Below are positions 25,143 through 33,584 of a stretch of DNA of 64,000 nucleotides, one piece after another (position 1 is the first letter of the stretch; every line of letters starts with the position of its first letter). This DNA comes from an uncultured Leucobacter sp. (GTDB lineage Bacteria; Actinomycetota; Actinomycetes; Actinomycetales; Microbacteriaceae). The notes under the pieces were generated by a model. That model worked only from the letters and a program-made list of their open reading frames with translations, did not search any database and was not told the DNA's origin. The stretch lies in the NCBI GenBank assembly GCA_937967375.1, contig CALCJF010000060.1:1-64000 (forward strand). Reading direction: 5' to 3'. Both the position numbers and the translations under genes were made by a program.

Positions 25143-25805
25143 ATGCCCGACACCGTCATCGCCCTGAACGGGGCAAGTGTGCGTGCGGCCCGCGGCCCGG
25201 TGTTCGGCCCGCTCGACGCAGCCTCAGACAGCCCGATCACTATCGTGCTCGGCGCGAGAGGCAGCGGTCGCACCTCGCTGCTGCTCAGCTTGGCCGGGCG
25301 CATGCGCCTGAGCGATGGCTCGGCTGCGGTGCTCGGCACCGACCTCTCGACGCGCTCGGGGCTCGCCGAGACCCGGCGCCGCGTGGGCGTTGCCGGGTTT
25401 GCTGAGCTCGACGCGCTCGAGCCGAGCGTCACGGTCGGTGACTCGCTGCGCGAGCGACTCGGCTGGGCGATGCCCTGGTGGCGGCGCACCCCGCGCGTGA
25501 CACCCGAGCTGTCGAGCGAACTGCTCGCCGAGGCGTTCGGAGAGTACGAGCAGCCCGCGCCGAAGACTCTCGTGCGCGAACTCGATCCCGCTTCAGAAAT
25601 GCTGCTGCGCATCGCCCTCGCCCGCATCGAAGGCCCCGAAATGCTGTGCATCGACGACTTCGACGCGCTGCTCAGCCGCACCGAGCGAGCCCTCGTCGCC
25701 GAACGCCTGCGCGGGCTCGCCGCCCACGGCGTGCGCGTCGTTGTCGCAACAAGCGACCCGAGCGACGCAGCATTGCTCGACACCACCGCCATTATCGAAC
25801 TCTAA
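25143..25805 (+). CDS. ABC-type ATPase-like protein with altered Walker A
   Basis: 220 residues related to ABC ATP-binding proteins and placed 12 bp before a YhgE/Pip exporter. The Walker A region reads GARGSGRTSLLLSLAG: the invariant lysine is arginine. Walker B is recognisable (EMLCIDDFDALLS, lacking the usual glutamate after the aspartate pair), and the signature region LDPASEMLLRIALARIEGPE lacks LSGGQ. So ATP hydrolysis is doubtful; it may bind nucleotide or serve as a regulatory partner of YhgE. AAAAGGATC precedes ATG 25143. Confidence 0.75.
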   Translation: MPDTVIALNGASVRAARGPVFGPLDAASDSPITIVLGARGSGRTSLLLSLAGRMRLSDGSAAVLGTDLSTRSGLAETRRRVGVAGFAELDALEPSVTVGDSLRERLGWAMPWWRRTPRVTPELSSELLAEAFGEYEQPAPKTLVRELDPASEMLLRIALARIEGPEMLCIDDFDALLSRTERALVAERLRGLAAHGVRVVVATSDPSDAALLDTTAIIEL

Positions 25806-25817
25806 GCAGAACTAGGC

Positions 25818-27839
25818 ATGTCACTCTTTACCCGCACCACAGAACTCAAGCGCTTCAAGCGCGGCGCACTGCCGAAAGTTGCAATCGCCGTGCTTCTGGT
25901 GATCCCGCTCATCTATGGGGCCCTCTATCTGTGGGCCTTCTGGGCGCCGACCGATAACATGAACAAGCTGCCCGTCGCAGTCGTCAACCTCGACCGGCCT
26001 GCCGAAGCCCCGGGCGGCAAGACGCTCACGGCCGGCAACGACGTCGTCGACGAACTGCTCGACGGCGGTGATCTCGACTGGAAGCCCCTCGGCGCAGCCG
26101 AAGCCGAGCACGCGGTCGCCGACGGTGACGTGTATTTCGCCGTAACGATTCCGCGTGACTTCTCGAGCACGCTGGCCGGCCTGCAAGACGATCCGAAGGC
26201 CGGTCAGATTGAGGTGCAATACAACGACAGCAACTCGTTTCTCGCTTCGACGCTCGGCAAGACCGCGATGGTGCAGTTGCGAGACGCGGTGGCAGAAACC
26301 GCAACCGAGACTGCCGCAGAGCAGGTGCTCGTCGGCGTCGAGAAGCTGAGCGACGGCACGCGTCAGGCGGCCGACGCCGCGACGACGCTGCACGGCGGCA
26401 CCACCACGCTCGCGCAGGCAAGCTCGCAGCTGAGTGGCGGCCTCACCGAGCTGAACGACGGCACCGCGCAGCTCGCGGGCAAGGCGCCTGAGCTTGCAGA
26501 CGGCGCCGCCCGTCTCGCAGACGGTACAGCCCAGCTCGCAGCCAAGGCGCCCGAGCTCGCTGACGGCACGTCGCGACTCGCGGCCGGCGCGTCTGCACTC
26601 TCGTCGAAGCTCGAACCGGCCGCCGCGGGCGCGCCCGGGCTGCTCGCCGGCTTCACTCAGCTGAACGACGGCTCGGCTCTGCTTGCCACCGGCACCGGCG
26701 CAATCGCCCAGCTCGCCGCCGCGAACCCAGATATGACGCTCGCGCAGCTCGACTTCGCGCTGCAGACGAAGGGCACCTCGCTGCAGGCGATCGCCGCGGG
26801 CGCGACCACGCTGCACGACAGCGTTGCCGGCTCACTGCCGCAGGTGCAGCAGTTGGCCGAGGGCCTGCCGCTCGCCGCACAGGGAGCGAAGGATCTCGCG
26901 GCCGGTAGCGCGCAGGCCGCCACCGGTGCGGCACAGGTGAATACCGCGGCCGGGCAGCTCGCCTCGGGTGCCGCTCAGCTGAGCGACGGCGCTTCGCAAC
27001 TGGTTTCGGGTACCTCGAAACTGCACGCCGGCGCTACCACGGCCGCCTCAGGCAGCGCGCAGCTCGCCGAAGGGGCGAAGGCCCTCGACGACGGCGCGGG
27101 ATCCTTTTCGAAGAAACTGAACGAAGGTGCGGCAGAGGCACCAGATTTCGCGGCAGGGCAGGGCACGAGGATCGCCGAGACGATCGCCGCCCCAGTGCAG
27201 CTGAGCGAGCACACCGAGAACGAGGTGCAGGGCTTCGGCGAGGGCTTCGCGCCGTTCTTCATCGCTCTCGCCTCGTTCGTCGGCGCGCTGATCACTTGGC
27301 TGATTCTGCGGCCGCTGCCGCGCCGCCCGCTCGCCTCGAACGTGTCGGGTCTGCGCTCGGTGCTGGCAGGCTTCGGCCCCGCCGCCCTGATCGGGGTCGG
27401 TCAGGTCGTCATCATGATGCTCGTGCTGGTCTACGCCGTCGGCATGCAGCCCGTGCACTGGGTCGGCATGGCCGGGTTCATGCTGCTCGTGACGCTCGCG
27501 TTTCTCGCGCTGCAGCAGATGTTCATTGCCCTGCTCGGCACCGCCGCTGGCCGCGTGGTGAGCCTCGTGCTGCTGATGCTGCAGCTCTCGTCTTCGGGCG
27601 GCACCTACCCCGTCGAGACGACCCCGGGCTTCTTCCAGGCACTGCACCCCTTCATGCCGGCGTCATACGTGGTGACCGGCCTGAGGCAGCTCATCGGCGG
27701 CGGCATCGACGTGCGGTTCTGGGGCTCGCTCATCGTGATGCTCGGCGTGCTGATCGGCTCGCTCGCGATCAGCGCCGTGGCTGCTCGCCGCCAGAAGGTG
27801 TGGACGGTCGCGCGCCTGCATCCCGAGCTCGCGCTGTAA
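25818..27839 (+). CDS. YhgE/Pip family membrane protein
   Basis: 673 residues. One N-terminal membrane segment (VAIAVLLVIPLIYGALYLWA) leads to the family hallmark KLPVAVVNLDRP. A long extracytoplasmic region of heptad-like repeats follows (LADGAARLADGTAQLA, AELADGTSRLAAGAS and similar, about residues 170-450), probably coiled. Then come five or six membrane segments of the ABC-2 type (from FIALASFVGALITWLI). Relatives include phage-infection protein Pip and ESX-linked exporters. Probably works with the ATPase-like protein upstream and is controlled by the TetR downstream. Transported substrate unknown. Confidence 0.88.
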   Translation: MSLFTRTTELKRFKRGALPKVAIAVLLVIPLIYGALYLWAFWAPTDNMNKLPVAVVNLDRPAEAPGGKTLTAGNDVVDELLDGGDLDWKPLGAAEAEHAVADGDVYFAVTIPRDFSSTLAGLQDDPKAGQIEVQYNDSNSFLASTLGKTAMVQLRDAVAETATETAAEQVLVGVEKLSDGTRQAADAATTLHGGTTTLAQASSQLSGGLTELNDGTAQLAGKAPELADGAARLADGTAQLAAKAPELADGTSRLAAGASALSSKLEPAAAGAPGLLAGFTQLNDGSALLATGTGAIAQLAAANPDMTLAQLDFALQTKGTSLQAIAAGATTLHDSVAGSLPQVQQLAEGLPLAAQGAKDLAAGSAQAATGAAQVNTAAGQLASGAAQLSDGASQLVSGTSKLHAGATTAASGSAQLAEGAKALDDGAGSFSKKLNEGAAEAPDFAAGQGTRIAETIAAPVQLSEHTENEVQGFGEGFAPFFIALASFVGALITWLILRPLPRRPLASNVSGLRSVLAGFGPAALIGVGQVVIMMLVLVYAVGMQPVHWVGMAGFMLLVTLAFLALQQMFIALLGTAAGRVVSLVLLMLQLSSSGGTYPVETTPGFFQALHPFMPASYVVTGLRQLIGGGIDVRFWGSLIVMLGVLIGSLAISAVAARRQKVWTVARLHPELAL

Positions 27840-27844
27840 GGCAA

Positions 27845-27874
27845 CGGGCGCACCGCGCGGCCACGGTGCGCCCG
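27845..27874 (+). terminator. GC hairpin after yhgE
   Basis: CGGGCGCACCG and CGGTGCGCCCG pair perfectly around an 8-base loop, 6 bp after the stop codon. No T-tract. The following 240 bp before tetR holds nothing I recognise beyond a likely promoter. Confidence 0.65.
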
Positions 27875-28118
27875 CCAGGAGTATGGCCCCGTAGTCACCT
27901 CGCCCACTCTCCGACGCTACTCTCCGAACTATTTCCCTCAAAAACACCCTTTGGTCCGATCTAAAGATGCCTAAGAGGCAAATTCTCGGAGGAGGGGCGG
28001 GGCTCGATGCGCGCGGCGGCCGGGCGCGGGGCGAGAGACGCACGGGCCGGGGTGAATCGGGCCAAGTTGAGCCGAGTTTGGCCTGACTAGGCCGCACGAG
28101 ATACGCAAGGATAGAACC

Positions 28119-28685
28119 ATGGCACGGGTGAACACGAAGCAGCTGATCGTAGATGCGGCGGTCGCGGTCGCAGCGCAGCACGGCATCAGTGGCGCGTCGA
28201 TGGATCAGATCGCCGAAACCGCGGGTGTCGCCAAGGGCAGCCTCTACTACAACTTCGCCTCGAAAGACGCGCTGTTCGCCGAGGTCATGCGGCGCGGCTT
28301 CGAGCGGCTCAGCGCGGCGATCGACAGCGCCCGCGAGGGCGTTCCGGGTGTAGACGCGCCCCGCACCGTGGCAGCCGCGACTCTTGAAGCGCTGCGCAAC
28401 AACATCGACCTCGCGAAGCTGATGGCCGCCGAGGTGTTTCGCACCGACCGCGCCTGGGCCGAGACGATGAACGAGGCCCGCAGCTCGGTGGCGACCCGCC
28501 TGCGCGATGCGCTTCGCGACGCGCACGTCGCGGCAGGCAATAGCGAGCAAAGCGCCGAGAGGATCACCGAGACCGCGGGCGCCGCGTTCTTCGGGGCGTT
28601 GGCCGGCGCCTGCCTCGACTGGCTGCTGTTTCGCCCGGAGCTGAGCCTTGAGCACGTGCTTGACGAGGTGCTCACGACCTGGTGA
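28119..28685 (+). CDS. TetR/AcrR-family transcriptional regulator
   Basis: 188 residues. The N-terminal HTH reads GISGASMDQIAETAGVAKGS then LYYNFASKDALFAEVM, the canonical TetR pattern. The C-terminal ligand domain is helical and typical of the group adjoining YhgE genes. It begins with AAGGAT upstream and follows the YhgE gene by 279 bp, so it has its own promoter. Likely repressor of the ATPase-YhgE unit through the site at 25104. Confidence 0.9.
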   Translation: MARVNTKQLIVDAAVAVAAQHGISGASMDQIAETAGVAKGSLYYNFASKDALFAEVMRRGFERLSAAIDSAREGVPGVDAPRTVAAATLEALRNNIDLAKLMAAEVFRTDRAWAETMNEARSSVATRLRDALRDAHVAAGNSEQSAERITETAGAAFFGALAGACLDWLLFRPELSLEHVLDEVLTTW

Positions 28686-28710
28686 ATGCCCACTGATCAT
28701 CTGCAGCAAG

Positions 28711-28759
28711 TGGGCAGAAAACGTTGCCTGGAATACTCGCGGGCAACATCAACTGCCCA
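28711..28759. repeat. Intergenic palindrome, TGGGCA..TGTTGC family
   Basis: Arms 28711-28728 and 28742-28759 pair at 14 of 18 positions around a 13-base loop. An alternative stem pairs TGCCCACT (28687-28694) with AGTGGGCA (28709-28716). It lies between the convergent tetR and siderophore-interacting genes and may end both transcripts. Confidence 0.7.
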
Positions 28760-28791
28760 GCTGCTCGAAGTCGCGGCGAGCTGGACTGCGC

Positions 28792-29631
28792 TTAGTCGGG
28801 GTCTGACGGGTCGAGCGGCGCGTGGTGGTCGAGGTTCGCCTCGCCCTTCTTCCAGTAGCCGTGCGCGTCGACTTGCTCTTTCGGCAGCCCGAGCTCGCGG
28901 CGCAGGTAGCGGCGCAGCGGAATCAGTGAGCCAGCCTCGCCGGCCAGAAACACCAGGGTGCCCTCGGTGATCTCGAGCCCTGTGAGGGCATCGGCGATGC
29001 GGGTGTCGCGATCCTCGCCGCTGAACCAACGAAACTCTCGCGAATCGGCGGCGTAACCGCTCAGGTAGCTCGGCGTGGCTGGGTCGAGCGTCGAGAACAG
29101 GCCCACGACTTCGGTATCGCCAAGCAGGTCGAGCCAGCGGGTGACCGACGGCAGCGCCGATTCGTCGGCGATCAGAATCGCGCGTTCGATGTCGCGTGGC
29201 GGTACGCGTGAGCCTCGCGGCCCTCCGATAATGAGAGGATCGCCGGGCCTCGCGTTCGCCGCCCACGATGCGGCTGGCCCGCTGTGCGCGGCGTCGGCGT
29301 GCAGTACGAAGTCGAGGTCGAGCTCGGGACCGTTCTCACCGTCGGGCCTGAACGCGAACGGGGTATAGTCGCGGGCGATGACCTCACCCGGCCCCTCGGG
29401 CTGCTGGGTGCGGCCGTCGACGACAACCGGGGTGACGATCTCGCCCACGCTCGGGTCTGGAAAGAATGCTTTGACGTGATCGCCAGGCGCGAGCGAGGTG
29501 AACCCCTCGAGGTCGGCGCCGCCGAGGGTGATTCGCTGCATGCGCGGGGCGACGAGCTCGGTACGCAGCACGGTGAGGTGCCTGCGTTTGGTCTCGTGCA
29601 TCACGCGAGTCCACTCGAAACGATTGCTCAT
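28792..29631 (-). CDS. Siderophore-interacting FAD reductase
   Basis: About 279 residues of the SIP/ViuB family, cytosolic ferric-siderophore reductases that free iron. FAD-binding region ITLGGADLEGFTSLAPGDHVKAFF and ARDYTPFAFRPD, then GGPRGSRVPP, then the C-terminal NAD(P)H-type domain (ERAILIADESALPSVTRWLD, TLVFLAGEAGSLIPLRRYLRR, GYWKKGEANLDHH). ATG 29631 was preferred to GTG 29637 because AGAGGGG lies about 10 bp upstream. No siderophore transporter adjoins it; iron control is likely but no DtxR box was found. Confidence 0.9.
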   Translation of the reverse strand: MSNRFEWTRVMHETKRRHLTVLRTELVAPRMQRITLGGADLEGFTSLAPGDHVKAFFPDPSVGEIVTPVVVDGRTQQPEGPGEVIARDYTPFAFRPDGENGPELDLDFVLHADAAHSGPAASWAANARPGDPLIIGGPRGSRVPPRDIERAILIADESALPSVTRWLDLLGDTEVVGLFSTLDPATPSYLSGYAADSREFRWFSGEDRDTRIADALTGLEITEGTLVFLAGEAGSLIPLRRYLRRELGLPKEQVDAHGYWKKGEANLDHHAPLDPSDPD

Positions 29632-29767
29632 CGGCACGGCGCCCCTCTATCTCTGACTTGTTGCGTGCTGCGGAGTTGCGCGCACGCACGTGCCCGTAGA
29701 GGGCATCGCTTCCACCATAGCCGAATCATCAGATGAATTGGAAGTGGCCGCGCGCCGCGATCTAACG

Positions 29768-29824
29768 CAGACAGCCAGTAGGTGTCGCTTCGCGTTGCGA
29801 AAGGCGACACCTACTGGCTGTCTG
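29768..29824. repeat. Long perfect intergenic palindrome
   Basis: Perfect 21-bp arms (29768-29788, 29804-29824); the loop itself continues as TTCGC/GCGAA, so the whole 57 bp folds as one stem. Inner part GTAGGTGTCGC resembles TAGGTGTTGC of the copy at 2704. Located downstream of the aminotransferase 3' end (29880). Confidence 0.85.
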
Positions 29825-29879
29825 TCGAGAAGGCGGGTGGCCCGAAGCGTGGTGCGCCACGCAACGAGCGAGCCAGCGG

Positions 29880-31082
29880 CTACTCCGAAAGCAGCGCCTG
29901 GATGCGACGCACGCCCTCGACGAGTGCCTCGTCGCCGAGCGCGTAGCTGAAGCGCAGGTATCCGCTTGGGCCGAAGGCCTCGCCGGGAACCGCGGCAACC
30001 TCTGCCTGATCGAGAATCAGGTCGGCGAGCTCGAGCGAGGTCGTGGGGGTCACCCCGCGAATCTCGCGGCCAAGCGCACCGGTGACGTCGACATAGGCGT
30101 AGAACGCGCCTTCGGGCATTGGGCAGTGGAAGCCCGGCACCTTGTTGAGCTCTTCAACGATCAGCTTGCGGCGGCGGTCGAACGCCTGACGCATCTCTTC
30201 GACCGGCTCCTGCGGGCCATCGAGTGCGGCCGCGGCGGCAACCTGCGCGATGTTGTTGATGTTGGAGGTCATGTGAGACTGCAGGTTTGCCGCACCCTTG
30301 ACGAGGTCTGCGGGGCCGATGAGCCAGCCGATGCGCCAGCCGGTCATTGCGAAAGTCTTCGCGACGCCGTTCACAAGGATCGTGTTGTTCGCGAGCTCGG
30401 GCACTGCCTCGACGATCGACACCGCGCGCACTCCGTCATAGGTGAGGTTCTGGTAGATCTCGTCGCTCACCACGAGCAGGCCCTTCGCGAGTGCCCACTC
30501 GCCGATCGCGCGCACTTCGTCAGGAGTGTAGACCGCGCCGGTCGGGTTTGACGGTGAGCAGAAGAGCAGCGCCTTGGTGCGGTCGGTGCGGGCGGCCTCG
30601 AGCTGCTCAACGGTGACCTTGTAGCCCTGATCTGCGCCGGCGAAGACCTCAACCGCAACGCCGTCGGCAAGCTGAATCTCTTCGGAGTAGCTCGTCCAGT
30701 ACGGGGTCGGCAGAATGACCTCGTCGCCCGGGTCGAGAATCGTCTGGAACGCCGAGTAGACGGCGTGCTTGCCGCCGTTGGTGACGATGACCTGAGCGGG
30801 CGTGATGTCGAGACCCGAGTCGCGCTTGGTCTTGCGCACGATTGCCTCGCGCAGCACGGGCAGGCCCACGGCCGGCGTGTAGCGGAAGTTCTTCGGGTCA
30901 TCGAGCGCAGCGCGCGCGGCGTCAACGATATGCGCCGGGGTGGCGAAATCGGGCTCGCCCGCGGCGTAGCTGATAACGGGTCGACCTTCGGCCTGGAGGG
31001 CCTTTGCTTTTGCGTCGACCTTGAGGGTTGCGGACTCGGCGATCGCGCCGATCTTCTTTGAAAGACGGGAGATATTGCTCAC
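29880..31082 (-). CDS. Class I PLP aminotransferase (aspartate aminotransferase type)
   Basis: 400 residues of the AAT I-beta group. Visible: YAAGEPDFATPAHIVDAA, TNGGKHAVYSAFQTILDPGDEVILP, FCSPSNPTGAVYTPDEV (N and D contacts), DEIYQNLTYDG, and the Schiff-base lysine in NGVAKTFAMTGWRIGW; the C-terminal arginine lies in SGYLRFSYA. It probably transaminates aspartate or aromatic amino acids with 2-oxoglutarate. GTG start at 31082; a -10-like TAGACT lies about 7 nt upstream and there is no good ribosome site, suggesting a leaderless message. Confidence 0.9.
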   Translation of the reverse strand: MSNISRLSKKIGAIAESATLKVDAKAKALQAEGRPVISYAAGEPDFATPAHIVDAARAALDDPKNFRYTPAVGLPVLREAIVRKTKRDSGLDITPAQVIVTNGGKHAVYSAFQTILDPGDEVILPTPYWTSYSEEIQLADGVAVEVFAGADQGYKVTVEQLEAARTDRTKALLFCSPSNPTGAVYTPDEVRAIGEWALAKGLLVVSDEIYQNLTYDGVRAVSIVEAVPELANNTILVNGVAKTFAMTGWRIGWLIGPADLVKGAANLQSHMTSNINNIAQVAAAAALDGPQEPVEEMRQAFDRRRKLIVEELNKVPGFHCPMPEGAFYAYVDVTGALGREIRGVTPTTSLELADLILDQAEVAAVPGEAFGPSGYLRFSYALGDEALVEGVRRIQALLSE

Positions 31083-31128
31083 CCCACAAGTCTATGTTGC
31101 GCGCCGTCACCGTACGCTCATAGAACGC

Positions 31129-31172
31129 CGAAAAGGATCGCGCCTCACGTTGAAGAGGCGCGATCCTTTTCG
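31129..31172. terminator. Strong bidirectional intrinsic terminator
   Basis: Perfect 18-bp arms beginning CGAAAAGGATCGCGCCTC around an 8-base loop, giving A-runs before and T-runs after the stem on either strand. It lies downstream of malate synthase and upstream of the aminotransferase start, so it ends the malate synthase transcript. Confidence 0.88.
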
Positions 31173-31183
31173 CGAGTTCAAAC

Positions 31184-31240
31184 CAGGTGGGCATTAGATG
31201 TTGACTAACTGCACGCGAGACAACATCTAGTGCCCACCTG
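31184..31240. repeat. Intergenic palindrome, TGGGCA..TGTTG family
   Basis: Arms 31184-31203 and 31221-31240 pair at 19 of 20 positions around a 17-base loop. Arm core TGGGCATTAGATGTTG. It lies directly downstream of the malate synthase stop, before the terminator at 31129 in the direction of transcription. Confidence 0.85.
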
Positions 31241-31307
31241 CTGCTGGCGACGGCTGAGTAGCGGTTGGGCCGCAGAAAATACGACCAGAGCACCTGAAAA
31301 AGGCGAA

Positions 31308-33494
31308 CTACTGAGCCGCCTTCTTCACCTTGCGCAGTTCGTGCAGCAGCGGCTCGGTGTAGCCATTCGGCTGCGCTGCGCCTTCGACGATCATGCGTCG
31401 TGCGGCCTCGAACGCGATGCCCGCGGTTGCCCCGTCGGCGCCCAGCAGCTTCTCATAGAACGGATCGCCCGCGTTCTGCTCATCGACGACGGCCGAGAGG
31501 CGGCGAAGGCTCTCATCGACCTGCGCGACGTCGATAACGCCGTGCGCGAGCCAGTTCGCGAGAAGCTGCGCCGAGATGCGCAGCGTCGCGCGATCCTCCA
31601 TGAGCGCCACGTTGTGAATGTCTGGCACCTTCGAGCAGCCGACGCCCTGGTCGATCCAGCGCACGACGTAGCCGAGAATCGACTGCGCGTTGTTGTCGAC
31701 CTCGGTCTGCACGATCTCGGGCGTGAGGTCGCCCTCGCCCGCGAGCGGGATCTCGAGCAGCGTGTCGAGGCTGTCGGCTGGGAGAGCGGGCAGCGAACGG
31801 CGGGCCTCAAACGCGTCGAGCTGGTGGTAGTGCAGGGCGTGTAGTGTCGCCGCGGTGGGCGACGGCACCCATGCGGTTGAGGCGCCAGCGCGCACGTGTC
31901 CGATCTTCTGTTCGATCATGTCGTGCATCAGGTCGGGCATCGCCCACATGCCCTTGCCGATCTGAGCCCGGCCGTCGAGGCCGCAGTCGACGCCGATCGC
32001 CACGTTTTGCTGCTCGTAGATGCCGAGCCAGGGCCGCGTGCGAATGCCGGCTTTCGGTAGCATCGGCCCCGCCTGCATCGAGGTGTGAATCTCGTCGCCC
32101 GTGCGATCGAGAAAGCCGGTGTTGATGAACACGACGCGGTCGCGGGCGGCTTCGATGCAGGCAGCGAGATTGGCCGAGGTACGGCGTTCCTCGTCCATAA
32201 TGCCGATCTTCACGGTGTTCGAGGGCAGTCCGTAGAGCGCCTCGACGCGGGCGAACAGCTCAGACGCGAAGGCCACTTCGTCTGGCCCGTGCATTTTCGG
32301 CTTCACGATGTAGATCGATCCGGTGCGCGAGTTGCGGCCGGCGGTGCCGCCCGCCGCGCCGAACTGCGGTAGATCGGCGAGCGAGCCGAGCACCGTCATG
32401 ATGGCGTCGAGCACGCCCTCAGGCACCCACTCGCCGTCGCGATCGAGCACGGCATCGGTGCGCATGAGGTGGCCGACGTTGCGAATGAAGAGCGTGGATC
32501 GACCCGGCAGCACGATCGCCTCGCCGTTCGGCGCGGTGTACTCGCGGTCGGGGTTCGCCGCGCGGGTGAAGACGCGACCGTTCTTCTCGACGCGCTCTTC
32601 GAGGGTGCCATCCATGAGGCCCCGCCAGTTGCGGTAGCCGAGCGACTTGTCGTCGGCATCAACCGCGGCGACCGAGTCCTCGAGATCCATGATCGTCGTC
32701 AGCGCCGACTCGATCAGAAGGTCTTGCACACCCGCGTCATCGGTCGCGCCGATCGGTGCGTTCGCGTCGACCACGATCTCGACGTGGAGGCCGTGGTGCA
32801 CCAGAAGCACCGCGCTCGGCGCGGCAGCGTCGCCGCGGTAGCCAGCGAAGCCAGCGGGGTCGGCGAGCCGCGCCTTGGCGCCACCATGCAGCGAGACAAC
32901 GAGCTCGTCGCCCTCGACTGAGTAGAGCGTCGCCTGTTCGTGCGATCCCTCGCTCAGAGGAGCAACGAGGTCGAGCAGCTCGCGACCGCGCTCGATGACC
33001 TTCGAGCCGCGCGCCGCGTTGTATCCCTTGCCCGGGGCGAGCTCGCCCGACTGGTCGATCGCGTCGGTGCCGTAGAGCGCGTCGTAGAGCGAGCCCCAGC
33101 GCGAGTTCACAGCGTTCAGGGCGAAGCGGGCATTGAGCAGCGGCACCACGAGCTGAGGGCCGGCGAGCGTCGCGATCTCGGGGTCGACGCGCGTGGTGTC
33201 GATCGAGAAGCCGGCAGGCTCGGGTCGAAGGTAGCCGATGCGTTCGAGCAGCTCGCGGTACGTACGAGCGTCGGGCTTGCCGGGGTGCTCGCGGTGCCAG
33301 TCGTCGATCTGCTGCTGCAGCCGGTCGCGCTCGGCGAGCAGCTCGGCGTTCTTCGGAGCCAGGTCGTGCACGATCGCAGAGACGCCAGCCCAGAACTGCT
33401 CGAGGCCGAAGCCATGACGCTCGGCGGTCTGCTCGGCGAACTCGATGATGGGCAGGGCGACCTGCAGGTCTGCGCGCGAGGCGTAGTTCGACAT
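31308..33494 (-). CDS. glcB: Malate synthase G
   Basis: Condenses glyoxylate with acetyl-CoA to malate in the glyoxylate bypass. 728 residues, the G-isoform length. Recognisable stretches: IVDANAPIGATDDAGVQDLL, ALTTIMDLEDSVAAVDADDK (acidic active-site residues), KMHGPDEVAFASELFARVE, KIGIMDEERRTSANLAACI, DRVVFINTGFLDRTGDEIH and WVPSPTAATLHALHYHQLD. The ATG at 33494 begins MSNYASRADLQVALP and has GGAG 8-9 bp upstream. Divergent from an IclR regulator with a palindrome between, matching the known IclR control of glyoxylate-shunt genes. No isocitrate lyase gene is in the window. Confidence 0.95.
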   Translation of the reverse strand: MSNYASRADLQVALPIIEFAEQTAERHGFGLEQFWAGVSAIVHDLAPKNAELLAERDRLQQQIDDWHREHPGKPDARTYRELLERIGYLRPEPAGFSIDTTRVDPEIATLAGPQLVVPLLNARFALNAVNSRWGSLYDALYGTDAIDQSGELAPGKGYNAARGSKVIERGRELLDLVAPLSEGSHEQATLYSVEGDELVVSLHGGAKARLADPAGFAGYRGDAAAPSAVLLVHHGLHVEIVVDANAPIGATDDAGVQDLLIESALTTIMDLEDSVAAVDADDKSLGYRNWRGLMDGTLEERVEKNGRVFTRAANPDREYTAPNGEAIVLPGRSTLFIRNVGHLMRTDAVLDRDGEWVPEGVLDAIMTVLGSLADLPQFGAAGGTAGRNSRTGSIYIVKPKMHGPDEVAFASELFARVEALYGLPSNTVKIGIMDEERRTSANLAACIEAARDRVVFINTGFLDRTGDEIHTSMQAGPMLPKAGIRTRPWLGIYEQQNVAIGVDCGLDGRAQIGKGMWAMPDLMHDMIEQKIGHVRAGASTAWVPSPTAATLHALHYHQLDAFEARRSLPALPADSLDTLLEIPLAGEGDLTPEIVQTEVDNNAQSILGYVVRWIDQGVGCSKVPDIHNVALMEDRATLRISAQLLANWLAHGVIDVAQVDESLRRLSAVVDEQNAGDPFYEKLLGADGATAGIAFEAARRMIVEGAAQPNGYTEPLLHELRKVKKAAQ

Positions 33495-33549
33495 TGAATG
33501 GCTCCGATCCTGGTGGTTGCCCCCGAGTGTAGCGGCGCGTATCATCATT

Positions 33550-33565
33550 CGAAATATTCATTTCG
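33550..33565. promoter_or_regulatory. Candidate IclR operator
   Basis: CGAAAT-attc-ATTTCG in the 90-bp gap between malate synthase and the IclR regulator, about 55 bp from one start and 20 bp from the other. Confidence 0.6.
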
Positions 33566-33584
33566 CATCATGGAATCGAGGATC

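Noticed and set aside
26300..27200. Repetitive region considered as a tandem repeat array
   Set aside because: It is protein-level heptad repetition within the YhgE extracellular domain and the DNA repeats are imperfect and in frame.
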